A stretch of DNA of 64,000 bases from Xanthomonas rydalmerensis (lineage in GTDB: Bacteria; Pseudomonadota; Gammaproteobacteria; Xanthomonadales; Xanthomonadaceae), in assembly GCF_033170385.1 (NCBI RefSeq), contig NZ_CP126170.1:4302001-4366000 (forward strand), read 5' to 3'. The notes beneath the pieces were generated by a model, which did no database searches, was not told the origin of the DNA, and saw only the letters and a list, made by a program, of their open reading frames with translations. The translations under genes were made by a program, and so were the position numbers. Below are positions 1 through 9,632 of this stretch, one piece after another. Every line of letters begins with the position of its first letter. Within the stretch, counting starts at the first letter, position 1.

Positions 1-2
1 AA

Positions 3-332
3 CGCGAACCCGACGGCGATGTCTACGACATCGTCGGCGACACCCGCGTGGACTACGTCGACATCATCAGGACGATCAAGCGGGTCAAGAAGCTGCACAC
101 CCTGATCGTGCATATCCCGATCGGCTTCTTCGCCTTCCTGCTGCGCGTGTATTCGCTCTTCAGTTCCAAGCCGCCGTTCACCGCCGACCAGCTGAAGGCG
201 CTGAGCGCCGGCGACGACTTCAAGGGCGTCGATACCGAAGCGGTGTTCGGCGTGCGGCAGACGCCGTTCGAAGACGCGATCCGCGAAAGCTACACCGACC
301 CGCGCTACAGCCACATCGTGCTCAAGCGCTGA
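3..332 (+). CDS. NAD-dependent epimerase/dehydratase family protein, C-terminal part
   Basis: The reading frame is open from the left edge and ends at a TGA at 330-332, so only about the last 109 residues are visible and the start lies outside. The segment VDIIRTIKRVKKLHTLIVHIP and the following hydrophobic stretch resemble the C-terminal part of NAD-dependent epimerase/dehydratase (extended SDR) proteins found in polysaccharide loci. The Rossmann fold and catalytic YxxxK are not in the window, so the substrate cannot be judged. It lies 22 bases upstream of an FAD oxidoreductase on the same strand, so the two are probably cotranscribed. A GTG at 48 is in frame but internal. Confidence 0.65.
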   Translation, partial: REPDGDVYDIVGDTRVDYVDIIRTIKRVKKLHTLIVHIPIGFFAFLLRVYSLFSSKPPFTADQLKALSAGDDFKGVDTEAVFGVRQTPFEDAIRESYTDPRYSHIVLKR

Positions 333-354
333 ACCGTCATACGAGACTAGAATC

Positions 355-1650
355 ATGAGTACATTCGCGATCGTCGGCAGCGGCCCCATGGGCCTGATGG
401 CTGCCATGGAACTGCTGAAGAAGGGCCACCAGGTCGACGTCTACGAACGCGACGACCGCATCGGCGGCATGTCCGCGGACTTCGATTTCGACGGCCTGCG
501 CATCGAGCGCTACTACCACTTCATCTGCAAGACCGATTTCCCGCTGTTCAAGCTGCTCGAGGACCTGAAGCTGTCCGACCGCCTGCACTGGACGGACACC
601 AAGATGGGGTATTACTACCAGGGCAAGCTGCACAAATGGGGAACGCCGTTCGCCCTGCTCGGTTTCCCGCACCTGGGGCTGGTCGACAAGATCCGCTACG
701 CCCTGCACGTCATGCACACCAAGGGCATCAGCGACTGGACGGCGCTGGACAAGGAAAATGCGCGTGACTGGATCACCCGCTGGATCGGCCCCAAAGCCTA
801 CAAGGTGATGTGGGAGAAGGCCTTCGCGCTGAAGTTCTTCGAGTACCAGAATGACCTGTCCGCCTCGTGGATCGGCACCCGCATCAAGCGCGTGGCGCTG
901 TCGCGGCGCAACCTGTTCAACGAAAGCATGGGCTATCTCGAAGGCGGCTCGGCCGTGCTGCTGGAACGCATGGCGGCGGAAGTCGCACGCCTCGGCGGAC
1001 GCATCCTGCTATCGCAACCGATCGAGGAAGTGGCCTCGGTCGACGGCAAGGTCACCGGCATCCGCACCCGCGACGGCCATCATGCCTACGACGGCGTGGT
1101 GTCGACGGCGCCGATCCAGTACGTGCCTGGCATGGTGCCGGGCCTGCCCAAGACCTTTGCCGATCAGGTCGCCGCGATCGAGAACATCCCGGTCGCCTGC
1201 GTGATCCTCAAGCTGTCCAAGCCGGTCAGCGAAAACTTCTGGATGAACATCAGCGACGACCGCATCGCCATCCCCGGCCTGATCGAATACAGCAACCTCA
1301 ACCCCGGCAAGGGCCCTGGCGAGCACATCGTGTACGCGCCCTACTACATGCCCAAGACCCATCCGAAGTGGCAGTGGAGCAACCAGCAGCTGATCGACGA
1401 AGTCATCCGTTACCTGCCGATGATCAATCCGGACTTCAAGCCGGAGTGGATCCGCGCGACCCATTGCCATCGCTACGAGTACGCGCAGACCATCTGCCCG
1501 CCAGGGTTCCAAGACATGCTGCCGCCGATGAAGACGCCGGTGCAGGGCTTCTACATGGCGGATACGGCGTATTACTACCCGGAAGATCGCTCGATCAACG
1601 AAAGCATCGACGTCGGCAGGCGTCTGGCCGAGGTTGCGGCGACGGCATGA
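355..1650 (+). CDS. NAD(P)/FAD-dependent oxidoreductase of the LPS locus (amine-oxidase/UGM-like fold)
   Basis: 431 residues. The N terminus carries a dinucleotide-binding GxGxxG (IVGSGPMGLMAAMEL, about residues 6-20), followed by an acidic strand end (VYERDDRIGG), as in the protoporphyrinogen oxidase, amine oxidase and UDP-galactopyranose mutase group. A second FAD-binding segment, GFYMADTAYYYPEDRSINESI, lies near the C terminus. Proteins of this type in polysaccharide loci are thought to act on lipid- or nucleotide-linked sugars, but the reaction is not known from sequence. The stop overlaps the start of the GtrA gene (ATGA at 1647-1650), so the two are translationally coupled. Confidence 0.8.
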   Translation: MSTFAIVGSGPMGLMAAMELLKKGHQVDVYERDDRIGGMSADFDFDGLRIERYYHFICKTDFPLFKLLEDLKLSDRLHWTDTKMGYYYQGKLHKWGTPFALLGFPHLGLVDKIRYALHVMHTKGISDWTALDKENARDWITRWIGPKAYKVMWEKAFALKFFEYQNDLSASWIGTRIKRVALSRRNLFNESMGYLEGGSAVLLERMAAEVARLGGRILLSQPIEEVASVDGKVTGIRTRDGHHAYDGVVSTAPIQYVPGMVPGLPKTFADQVAAIENIPVACVILKLSKPVSENFWMNISDDRIAIPGLIEYSNLNPGKGPGEHIVYAPYYMPKTHPKWQWSNQQLIDEVIRYLPMINPDFKPEWIRATHCHRYEYAQTICPPGFQDMLPPMKTPVQGFYMADTAYYYPEDRSINESIDVGRRLAEVAATA

Positions 1651-2039
1651 TCAGCAAGCGGTTCTTCTTCTTCCTGCTGTCCGGCGGCATCGCTGCCGCC
1701 GCCAACTTCGGCTCGCGCATCCTCTTCAGCCATTGGCTGCCGTATGCCGCCGCGATCGTGCTGGCCTACCTGGTCGGCATGACCACGGCCTTCATCTTGA
1801 TGCGCAAGTTGGCGTTCAAGGAAACCTCCAACACCCAACGCACGCAGATCGCCTGGTTCGTCGTGGTCAACGCCGTCGCTCTGCTGCAGACCCTGGCGAT
1901 CAGTCTGTTGCTGGCGAAGTGGGTTTTCCCCTGGCTCGGCATCCGCTATCTGGACGAAACCGTCGCCCACGCGATTGGAGTCGCCGTGCCCGTCGTGACC
2001 AGCTACCTGGGCCACAAGTACCTGTCGTTCAAGAACTGA
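1647..2039 (+). CDS. GtrA family membrane protein
   Basis: 130 residues with four predicted membrane segments (about residues 5-25, 33-52, 67-92 and 108-126) and the C-terminal SYLGHKYLSFKN typical of GtrA-like proteins. Family members help move undecaprenyl-phosphate-linked sugars across the inner membrane for glycan modification. The ATG at 1647 overlaps the stop of the FAD oxidoreductase gene by four bases, which fixes the start although the frame is open much further upstream. Its pairing with an oxidoreductase and an epimerase suggests a lipid-linked sugar modification module. Confidence 0.85.
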   Translation: MISKRFFFFLLSGGIAAAANFGSRILFSHWLPYAAAIVLAYLVGMTTAFILMRKLAFKETSNTQRTQIAWFVVVNAVALLQTLAISLLLAKWVFPWLGIRYLDETVAHAIGVAVPVVTSYLGHKYLSFKN

Positions 2040-2117
2040 TCCGCTTCCCGCCCGTCACCTCTGCATGGGGCGAAAGGCGTTCGACCACCGTGCCACCACT
2101 CTGCGAGCAATGGCGCC

Positions 2118-3593
2118 ATGCCCACCGCACCACAACCGCCCTCATCCGGCGCCATGCACCTGGCCAAGAGGTTCCTTCTTCCTTGGTTGGCACTGACGCT
2201 CTTTCTAGGAGCGTTCTACCATTGGTCCGGGCTGAACATTCAGACGTTCAGGGCAGAATCCGGCCTATTTATCGCTTGGGCGTACAGCGGCGATCTCGCC
2301 CACTTTGTCGACGCGCACATTTATGCCTCCTACGGTGGCCATTACACGCCACTGTACTTCGCCGCGGAGCTACTGCAGGCAAGGCTGTTCAGTACCAGCG
2401 AGCACCTATGGTTCTGGCGGCAGATGCTGTTGCTCGGCCTGCTGGGTACCGCTCTGGCTTCACTCACGCGTACGACGCTGGAGGCCTTGGGCAATGGCCG
2501 CAGCGTTGCGCAGGTCGCCGGCTATCTGCTCGCCGTGGTGTTCCTGCTGCAACCAGCGATCGCGGAAATGGTGACCTGGCCGTTCATGGCCGGACAATTC
2601 CTGTGCATGGCGTGTGCCGCGATGGGGCTGCGCTATCTGATCCGCGCAAGCGGCTTCAGGGACGAACGCGCGTTGCTCTGGGCGATGGCCTGGAGCTACG
2701 CCTCGATGCATTTTCTCGGCGTGGGCTTCGTCATCAGCATCACCGCCCTGATCAGTTGCTGCGTGCTGATGTGGAGCCAACGGCTCGCGCCCCGTCATTG
2801 GCGCACCATCTGCATCTTCGCCGTGCTGACGGCGCTACATGGCGCGATGATGACTCGTGGCGTGCCGACACCGGAACTGGCGATACCAGTGTCGACGCTG
2901 GTAAAGCGGTTTGGTGCGCTGTACATGGGACTCGTGCATGGCGGGCTGCAGTCGCTGTGGGCCAGCGGCCGCTTCCGCTGGCCGGACGTGGACGCCTTCC
3001 CGGTCGACGCCGTCTATGGCCTGGCCTTGCTGGCCGCGCTGCTTGCCGCCGCGATCGCCATGGCCCAGCGCGCCCGCGCGCAGTACCGGCCGTCACTGAT
3101 GTTGGCCAGCATCGTGGTGGGTTTCCCCACACTCGCGCTGGCATTGTTCAGCGCGCTCCCGGTGCTGCGAACCAAAGGCACGCTGGATCCGCATAGCCTG
3201 GATGGCTATCTGTTCGGTACCCGCTATCTGATCTTCGCTACCTTTTTCGCTTACCTGCCGATCAGCGCGCTCGTCGGCTTGGTTGCGCGCAAGCTCGGCA
3301 AACCGATGTTGGTACCGCTCCTGATCCTGTCGCTTGGATCGGCGGCCGGCACAGTCGCCTTTATCCGCATTACCGTTCCGCAGATCTGGCCTTACCTGCT
3401 GACGCCCTCGGACGTGCTATGGGCGAACGTGGTCAAGGAAGCCGCGACGCAGCAAAAGGCGCAGGGCTATGTGAAGGACCGCCCGCTGAGCGAACTCGAC
3501 CACGAGTTCAATCCACCGATGCACATGTTCACTCCATTGATCGAGCGCGACCTCGGCTGCAGAAAGTGCATCCAGGTTGAGAGCAAACCCTGA
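2118..3593 (+). CDS. Polytopic membrane protein of the LPS locus, possibly glycosyltransferase-like
   Basis: 491 residues with about ten hydrophobic segments (for example WLALTLFLGAFYHW near the N terminus and PMLVPLLILSLGSAAGTVAFI near residue 400). No catalytic motif can be named with confidence. A short loop after the first segment (FRAESGLFIAWAYSGDL) recalls periplasmic acidic loops of GT-C enzymes, which is only suggestive. The C terminus ends LGCRKCIQVESKP with a CxxC. An alternative start is the ATG at 2154 (MHLAKRFLLPW), directly before the first membrane segment. It follows GtrA by 78 bases. Local GC is slightly lower than in neighbouring genes, as is common in variable O-antigen regions. 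Confidence 0.6.
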   Translation: MPTAPQPPSSGAMHLAKRFLLPWLALTLFLGAFYHWSGLNIQTFRAESGLFIAWAYSGDLAHFVDAHIYASYGGHYTPLYFAAELLQARLFSTSEHLWFWRQMLLLGLLGTALASLTRTTLEALGNGRSVAQVAGYLLAVVFLLQPAIAEMVTWPFMAGQFLCMACAAMGLRYLIRASGFRDERALLWAMAWSYASMHFLGVGFVISITALISCCVLMWSQRLAPRHWRTICIFAVLTALHGAMMTRGVPTPELAIPVSTLVKRFGALYMGLVHGGLQSLWASGRFRWPDVDAFPVDAVYGLALLAALLAAAIAMAQRARAQYRPSLMLASIVVGFPTLALALFSALPVLRTKGTLDPHSLDGYLFGTRYLIFATFFAYLPISALVGLVARKLGKPMLVPLLILSLGSAAGTVAFIRITVPQIWPYLLTPSDVLWANVVKEAATQQKAQGYVKDRPLSELDHEFNPPMHMFTPLIERDLGCRKCIQVESKP

Positions 3594-3598
3594 CTGCT

Positions 3599-3627
3599 GC
3601 GCCGGGCGTTGCTGCAGCGCCCGGCGC
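3599..3627 (+). terminator. Strong hairpin just after the membrane-protein gene
   Basis: Arms GCGCCGGGCG and CGCCCGGCGC pair perfectly around a nine-base loop, six bases after the stop at 3593. No T-run follows, so this is a terminator-like or mRNA-stabilising hairpin rather than a textbook intrinsic terminator. It lies between converging transcription units. Confidence 0.45.
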
Positions 3628-3861
3628 GCGATGTCGCATATGCTGACGCATCGGCGATCAGCGTGTGAATGGATACTCAGCGCTTATGGGTCACGCACCG
3701 GAATGCAGGCGTGTGACAGACAGGACAACACCGCTCGCGGTGAAACGGGGAGATGAGGCAAGCGTGTAGCTGTGCGGTGGTGCGGTGTTACCTGGTCGCA
3801 GCGAGGCAAGCGACCAACGCGCGCACCTCACGCAGGGTGGATGCGCGCGTTACGCAGCGCA

Positions 3862-4389
3862 TCAACGCTGATACAGCATCAGATTGAGGACTTTGCTTTC
3901 AGGGTTGCCGTTGATCGTCAGCGACTCCTTGCCCTGGGCGGGGTACACCCAGACAACCAGCTTGTCACCGCCGGCCTCGCGTGCCAGTTCGTAGCGCACC
4001 ACGCCACCGCTTTGCTGCAGCGCGAACTCGGATTCCAACGTGACCGGCAGGTAGTCGTTGTCCTTGGAGCCGGCAAGCTCCGCTCTTCCGATCGTGCAGC
4101 GCTCATCCTGGCAGAGCTTCAGGGCAATCTTGCCCTGCGCGGCGCCACCGCTGTTGCCGATCTGCACCGCCGCCCGCTTGACGTGCAGCGTGGCCGGAGG
4201 CGCGAAGGTGCCGGCAAGCACCTGCTGATCGTTCAACGGGATCGCCGCATTGGAAGAGTCGTCCATGGGCACGCGGACGGAGACGTCTGCTGCCGCCAGG
4301 TACTTTTCGCACTCGCTGGCAGGATACTGTCGGCACCCGGCCAGCACCCACAGGACGGAGGCCATGGTCAGCATGGTACGCACACGCAT
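3862..4389 (-). CDS. Small lipoprotein of unknown function
   Basis: 175 residues when begun at MRVRTMLTMASVLWVLAGC, a short signal peptide ending in the lipobox LAGC with Cys at residue 19; an upstream in-frame ATG at 4458 gives an arginine- and cysteine-rich leader that does not look real. The mature part holds two further cysteine pairs (SECEKY; LCQDERC) and a beta-rich C-terminal half (VVRYELAREAGGDKLVVWVYP). No family is recognised. It sits 22 bases downstream of the large membrane protein gene on the same strand, at the distal end of the leftward LPS block. An outer-membrane or periplasmic location is inferred from the lipobox only. Confidence 0.6.
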   Translation of the reverse strand: MRVRTMLTMASVLWVLAGCRQYPASECEKYLAAADVSVRVPMDDSSNAAIPLNDQQVLAGTFAPPATLHVKRAAVQIGNSGGAAQGKIALKLCQDERCTIGRAELAGSKDNDYLPVTLESEFALQQSGGVVRYELAREAGGDKLVVWVYPAQGKESLTINGNPESKVLNLMLYQR

Positions 4390-4411
4390 TTCGCTTCTCC
4401 TCGATTCCGCT

Positions 4412-6013
4412 TCAGGCCGGCGGCAGCAGGGCGTCGGCCCTTGCCCACAGCAGGCCAAGATTGATCAATAGCTGAAGGACGACGCATGCCAACGCGATCC
4501 GCTTGCTCATGCGATCCTGCATGAACTTCATCGCGAACACGCACAGCACGATGCCGATGGCTTGCAGGCCGTGGACTGCAGGAATCGCCGGAGCACTGAA
4601 CACACCTACCAGCAGCGCACTGGGCAACACCACGAAGGCGAAGAGTTCCCTGGGCCGGCGACTGCCATACGTCCATGCGCCCGCATATGCCTGCGCGCTC
4701 ACCAACACGCCCATGGCGCCGGTGATCGAGATCATCACTTCCTGGAACAGCTGGTTGGGCACCATCGGATAGGTGCCGAGATACAGCGGCAGGAACGTCC
4801 GTGCTGCGTTGGCGACGCGTACCCAGAGCAGATCGCCCAGGCTCGCCGAGCTCAACAGGTTCTGCGCCACCAGGTCAGACGGAATCTGCAAGTACCAGCG
4901 CGTCCACAACCACCAGGGCAGCACGCAGGCGACCAGCGCCAGCCCATAGGCAATCACGTTGCGCACGCACTGTGGTTTGAATCCGTCGCGCAGCAGGATG
5001 TACAGCCCGAAGCATCCCGCGAAGACGATTGCGTAGGGATGCGACCAATACGCCATGCCTGCCAGCACGCCCGCGGCCAAGGCGGAACGTCGCGACAGCA
5101 ACGTATAGGCACCGAGAATGAGGAAGAAGCCGCCCAGGGATTTCGGCCAGGTGAACAGGGTCTGGGCAATGAAGTACGGGCTACTGACGACCAGCAGCAA
5201 ACCGGCTAGCACATAGGCCCCACGCAATCCGGCCCGCATGAGCAGCAATGCCGCACCGAGCAACAACGTGCTGTTCAACACGATGCCGACCGCGAGGAAC
5301 TGCCGGAAGGCAGCGTCGTCGCCCAGGCTTCCGACGTCGGGCCAATCCTGGCCGACGTACTTGAATCTGGGCAGCGCATGGATTTGCTTTGCCGGCGGAT
5401 CCAGGGCCGCACGGAACGGCACATTCACCAGCGACATCAAAATGGGACGGTTCGACAGTTCCTGCCCGGGCATGAGCGGCCGTTCGAACGCGAACTGGAT
5501 GTCCCGCAGCAGGAACTCGCTGGACAGGAACGGCAGGTAATTGTCTGCCGGGAACGCTCCCATCATCACCTGCACCTTGACGTGCAGATGCTGGTTCTTG
5601 ATCACGTATGGCCCGTCCGGCAACTCGCCGGGAAAGCGGGCCGGCATCGACACGATCGCCATGCACGACAGCGCCATGCCGATCCACGCGGCGAAGCCGA
5701 GAACAGTCAGCCGCCAACGCCCCGTCAGCAGCTTGCCGAGCACGCCATGGCGATACCACTGCCAGCAAGAGAGCGCGTACAGCAGCGCAAACCCGATGCA
5801 CGCATTGAGCTGATTGTCGCTCGGAAGGGAGACGACGAAGACGCCAAGCGCACCATGCCCGACCACGCCGACAGCAACGGAGTACGCCAGCAGTTCCAGG
5901 CCGTGCAGCCGCCTGCCGGCCTCGGTGAGCGACAGCAACCCCGCCCCCACTCCAAGCAACGACAACGCCACCGCAACGCAAAGCGCCAGGCTTCCCCACA
6001 ACTCCACTGCCAC
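4412..6013 (-). CDS. Large polytopic membrane protein of the LPS locus
   Basis: 533 residues with roughly eleven hydrophobic segments. The start is a GTG at 6011-6013 preceded by GAGGAGG eight bases away, a strong ribosome binding site that decides the start. The architecture (short N-terminal segments, a periplasmic loop of about 100 residues near 120-230, then many segments) is that of GT-C-like glycosyltransferases or O-antigen polymerase-like proteins, but no diagnostic motif is visible. It lies between a lipoprotein gene and two CgeB-type glycosyltransferase genes, so a role in assembling or decorating the O-polysaccharide is likely but inferred. Confidence 0.6.
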   Translation of the reverse strand: MAVELWGSLALCVAVALSLLGVGAGLLSLTEAGRRLHGLELLAYSVAVGVVGHGALGVFVVSLPSDNQLNACIGFALLYALSCWQWYRHGVLGKLLTGRWRLTVLGFAAWIGMALSCMAIVSMPARFPGELPDGPYVIKNQHLHVKVQVMMGAFPADNYLPFLSSEFLLRDIQFAFERPLMPGQELSNRPILMSLVNVPFRAALDPPAKQIHALPRFKYVGQDWPDVGSLGDDAAFRQFLAVGIVLNSTLLLGAALLLMRAGLRGAYVLAGLLLVVSSPYFIAQTLFTWPKSLGGFFLILGAYTLLSRRSALAAGVLAGMAYWSHPYAIVFAGCFGLYILLRDGFKPQCVRNVIAYGLALVACVLPWWLWTRWYLQIPSDLVAQNLLSSASLGDLLWVRVANAARTFLPLYLGTYPMVPNQLFQEVMISITGAMGVLVSAQAYAGAWTYGSRRPRELFAFVVLPSALLVGVFSAPAIPAVHGLQAIGIVLCVFAMKFMQDRMSKRIALACVVLQLLINLGLLWARADALLPPA

Positions 6014-6088
6014 GTTACTGCCTCCTCAGTACACGAACCACGTTCCCCATGCCCGACGACCGGCCATTGGCCAAGCTCGGCTTCCCCG

Positions 6089-7063
6089 TCACCGGCCTGC
6101 GCGCCACTCCTGCACATGTTCCAGCATCGTCTGCGCGCGGTGCAGATAGGTATGCTCGCGCAGCGTGCGCTGCTGGGCCGCCGCGGCGATCGACAGGCAG
6201 CGATTGCGATCGCCGACCATGGCCTCAACGCACTCGCGGAACTCGCGCACGGAGTTGTAGAGCAGGACCTCGGTGCCGGGCGCGTAGTAATCGACGATCT
6301 CCAGGCTTTCGACGAAGAACAACTGGGTCGTCCCCGCCATCGCAGCTTCGAAGGTGCGCGGCCCCGGCGTGGAAGGATCAAGCTTGAAGCGATCGTTGGC
6401 GTAGTGGTAGTCGCGCCCCATGTTGAGCGTGATCCATGCACGCGCATACCGATCCGAGAGCTCGTTGTTGGGCAGGCGCTGATTGCGGCAGAACGGCAAC
6501 TCCGACTCCGGCCATCCATCGCCCAGCACCACCGCAGCGTGCTCCTGCAACGGCTTTGCCAGATCGCGCAGCAACTTGATTCGGTTACCGAAAGCGACGC
6601 CGCAGAAAAAGATGTTGACGTCCTTCGTCGCCGAGATCGGACGCCAGTGCGCTCGCTCGCTCGCTGCCAGCGGCAGGTGGAACGCGCGTGGATGATCGTA
6701 ATGCTCGGCGCACCACTTGTCGTTGCTGAAGACAAGATCGGCGACGTCCTTGATCTTGTAGCTGAAATCGAATTCGTAGGGATCGTCGTGCAGCCAGAAC
6801 ACCAGCGTCGCACCGGTCTGCGCGCAGTAGCGCTTGATGCCGCTGTAATCGGCATCGTCCGGCATGCACGAACCGAAGCACACGACCAGTTCGGGCTTGG
6901 CCGACCATGCCTTGGCCGCGGCGTGCTCGAGCGGCACGTTCACCACCAACTCGACACCACGCAATTGCCAAAAGCCTTCGGCCACGTAACTGCGCAACAC
7001 CACGTTACGATTCTGATTGTCCGGCGAGGCGCCGCAGACCAGGACGCGGAAGGGCGTGTTCAT
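6089..7063 (-). CDS. CgeB-type glycosyltransferase
   Basis: 324 residues. The N-terminal half has a Rossmann-like start (FRVLVCGASPDNQNRNVVL) and the segment LVFWLHDDPYEFDF typical of CgeB/DUF3880 proteins. The C-terminal half carries GPRTFEAAMAGTTQLFFVES and a HTYLHRAQTMLEHV tail, the glycosyl-transferase group 1-like C-terminal domain (PF13524 type). The start overlaps the stop of the upstream 838-residue glycosyltransferase (7060-7063), so the two are coupled. It likely adds one sugar to the O-chain on the cytoplasmic side; donor and acceptor are unknown. Confidence 0.75.
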   Translation of the reverse strand: MNTPFRVLVCGASPDNQNRNVVLRSYVAEGFWQLRGVELVVNVPLEHAAAKAWSAKPELVVCFGSCMPDDADYSGIKRYCAQTGATLVFWLHDDPYEFDFSYKIKDVADLVFSNDKWCAEHYDHPRAFHLPLAASERAHWRPISATKDVNIFFCGVAFGNRIKLLRDLAKPLQEHAAVVLGDGWPESELPFCRNQRLPNNELSDRYARAWITLNMGRDYHYANDRFKLDPSTPGPRTFEAAMAGTTQLFFVESLEIVDYYAPGTEVLLYNSVREFRECVEAMVGDRNRCLSIAAAAQQRTLREHTYLHRAQTMLEHVQEWRAGR

Positions 7064-9576
7064 TTCGCGGCTCCAGAGAGGCGGCTCACGACTTTGGAGG
7101 CGAGCCTGCGCGCCGTGTTCACCGCGCCGTTCTTCCTAAAGTACCGATACAGCCGGCGCAATCTTCCCGGCTCCGGCGTCGGCACCAATTGAGCGACCTC
7201 GTTCACCACGACGGTCGCACCGCGCGGCTGGATGGTCCACTCTCGATCCATCAACAACACGCCGATCTCCTTGAGCGTCTGCCCACGCGGCGGGGACCCG
7301 GCGTCACGCGCACGCCACGGCGGCAACTGCGCCAGCAGGCCGTGATAGAGCCCGCTGAGCCACTGCGTATGTTCCTGGTGACCGACACCGAGGCCGGCAT
7401 GAACGTTCGCACGCACGCGCTCGACCTCCGCGCGATCGGCGATCAGCCTCCGTACCAGCGAGACGATCGCGCCCGACTCTCCCATCGGCAGCTTGAACCC
7501 GTTGACGCCATCGGCCACCCGCTCGCCGAGCGCGCCCGTGTCCGACACGATCGGCACCAAACCCGCGCTCCACGCCTCGGACAGGCTGATGCAGTAGGTC
7601 TCGGGCCAGATTGAAAAATGCATCGACATCGAGAAGCCGGCCAGTATCTGCGGCAGGCTGCCAGGGCGGTAGGCGCCATGCACACGCAGGTTCGGGATCT
7701 TCAGTACATTGAAGATCTCGTTGTACGGCTCGGAAAGCCGCCCGATCACCGTGAATTCGACATTGTCCGTACGCAACTGGTTGAAGGCATGGACCAGTTG
7801 GTCGCCGCCCTTGTTCTTGGTGAAGTTGCCGACGATGGCGATCCGCAGCGGCGCATCCGGCATTTCCGGCGGATGCTGCGGTACCTTCGCACGCTCGTCG
7901 CCAAGGGGCATCGGCACGCCCATGACCCGCAGCTTCTCGCTGCCCTCCAGCAATGGATACATCGTCCTGAACAACGATGCCACGCCCTCGGTATTGGCGT
8001 GGAGCGCGTCCATCGCCAACAGCATGCGACCGTAAAAGGCCCGGCGCTTGGCTTGACTGCCCGCGGCCAGGCCATGCGCCGCATTCAGGCACACATCGCA
8101 GGTCTCCGCCGGCAGCGCCGGAATGTTGCAGTACACTCCTCGGTAGTCCAGCAGGTTGAAGCGCGAGCAGACGACGTAGTAGTCGTGCAGGCTCAGCACC
8201 GACGGAATGCCCAGCGCGGACGGAATGAAACCAAGGGACGGCACATGGCCGATCAGATGCTGGAAATGCACCAGATCGATCCGGAACTTCTCCAGCAACC
8301 CGGAGAACATTTGCTCGCGCTCGGGGCAGGACAGCAGCGCGTCGTCGAGCGGGGAGGCGCAGTCGAAGCTCTGGACCACCTGCATCGCTTCGTTGTAGAC
8401 CACGTAACGCATGCCAACCGGCGTCACCGTCCGATCGGGGACGTAGAAGAACAGTTCGAATTCGTCCCTGAGCGCTTGGCGCATGGAGTCCTGATAGACC
8501 TCCACCCCGCCGTAGGGCTCCACGCCAAGGATGTTGTGCGACACCATCATCAGGCGCCGCCGCGCCCTGGGCGCCGGCTGCAGCGACGGCACCGGCACCG
8601 GCACCACCGCCAGCGCCTCCAGCTCCGCGAACAGGGTCTGCACCCGATTGGCGTACAGGTGTTCGGCCCGGGCGCGCTGCTGTGCGGCGCGGGCGATCGC
8701 TAGGCGCTCCTGCGAGTAGGCCAGATAATGCTCCAACTTCTGGATGCACTCCTGCACGCTGGAAAAGCCGACGTACTCCTTGCCTTCGGTGAAGAAGTCG
8801 TCCACCCGAATTTCGGGGATGGAGGTGTCCACCAACTGGAAGCCGCCCGCCAAGGCCACTTCGAAGAAGCGCGGACCTGGCGTATGCGCGACCGGATCGT
8901 TGCCCGAGGAGGAGAACGCACGATGCAGGGTCAGCACCGAACGGCTGCGATTGGAGAACTTGGCGAACTCGGTGTTCGGCGTGCGCCAGTCGTATTCGCT
9001 CAGCTCCATGCCGAGCTTCGGCGCAGGAATGTACGGGTTGGCGGGCAGCGCCAGCTTCAGGCGGATATCGGGAATCGCGGCCTGCAGCTTGCCGAGAAAC
9101 TCCGCCCGGTTTGGCCAGGCCGTGCCGGCAAAGAAAAGATCGTAGAAGTAGTGCCCGTCGTCTACCTCGGGCAACGCATGGAAGTGGAAGTGCTCATCCG
9201 CGGCGAATGGCAGATGGCGCCCCTTCGCACCGTATCCAGCGACACTGCCGGCATCGTTCGTGAACACCAGATCGAACAGATCCGAATTCTTCACGTTGAT
9301 GCTGCGCTCGTACGGATCCTCGGTGACCCAGAGCACAGCACGGCCGCAGACATCCACCAAGCGCTCGACTACAGAGCGATCCAACTCCTCGCCGTCGAAA
9401 GCAAGCAGCAAATTGCATCCATGCCGTTGCGCCTGCGCGATGGCCGACCCGTAGTCGGCCTTGATCATGCACTCGACACCGCCGTGTTGTGCGAGCGCCC
9501 TGGCGATGGCCAAGCAGATGTAATGGTTGGGATTACTCCGCTTGGTGTCGAGGAGCAGGACGCGCCATGGCTTCAT
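7060..9576 (-). CDS. Two-domain glycosyltransferase: CgeB-type N half fused to GT4-type C half
   Basis: 838 residues, about twice the usual size of a single transferase. Residues 1 to about 330 repeat the CgeB plan (WVTEDPYERSINVKNSDL; GPRFFEVALAGGFQLVDTS; YANRVQTLFAEL). After a proline-rich linker (VVPVPVPSLQPAPRARR), residues about 345-780 form a GT-B fold of the GT4 class: SHNILGVEPYGGVEVY at the start, LSLHDYYVVCSRFNLLDY, IAIVGNFTKNKGGDQLVHAF as the phosphate-binding start of the second domain, then WPETYCISLSEAWSAGLVPI with the donor-site E-x7-E region. A CDVC motif suggests a bound metal. It probably adds two consecutive sugars. The downstream single CgeB-type gene overlaps it. Confidence 0.78.
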   Translation of the reverse strand: MKPWRVLLLDTKRSNPNHYICLAIARALAQHGGVECMIKADYGSAIAQAQRHGCNLLLAFDGEELDRSVVERLVDVCGRAVLWVTEDPYERSINVKNSDLFDLVFTNDAGSVAGYGAKGRHLPFAADEHFHFHALPEVDDGHYFYDLFFAGTAWPNRAEFLGKLQAAIPDIRLKLALPANPYIPAPKLGMELSEYDWRTPNTEFAKFSNRSRSVLTLHRAFSSSGNDPVAHTPGPRFFEVALAGGFQLVDTSIPEIRVDDFFTEGKEYVGFSSVQECIQKLEHYLAYSQERLAIARAAQQRARAEHLYANRVQTLFAELEALAVVPVPVPSLQPAPRARRRLMMVSHNILGVEPYGGVEVYQDSMRQALRDEFELFFYVPDRTVTPVGMRYVVYNEAMQVVQSFDCASPLDDALLSCPEREQMFSGLLEKFRIDLVHFQHLIGHVPSLGFIPSALGIPSVLSLHDYYVVCSRFNLLDYRGVYCNIPALPAETCDVCLNAAHGLAAGSQAKRRAFYGRMLLAMDALHANTEGVASLFRTMYPLLEGSEKLRVMGVPMPLGDERAKVPQHPPEMPDAPLRIAIVGNFTKNKGGDQLVHAFNQLRTDNVEFTVIGRLSEPYNEIFNVLKIPNLRVHGAYRPGSLPQILAGFSMSMHFSIWPETYCISLSEAWSAGLVPIVSDTGALGERVADGVNGFKLPMGESGAIVSLVRRLIADRAEVERVRANVHAGLGVGHQEHTQWLSGLYHGLLAQLPPWRARDAGSPPRGQTLKEIGVLLMDREWTIQPRGATVVVNEVAQLVPTPEPGRLRRLYRYFRKNGAVNTARRLASKVVSRLSGAAK

Positions 9577-9632
9577 TAAAAATTCCGGGTACTGAGATCC
9601 GTGCGCGCGGATCGATTACCACAATCTTAACA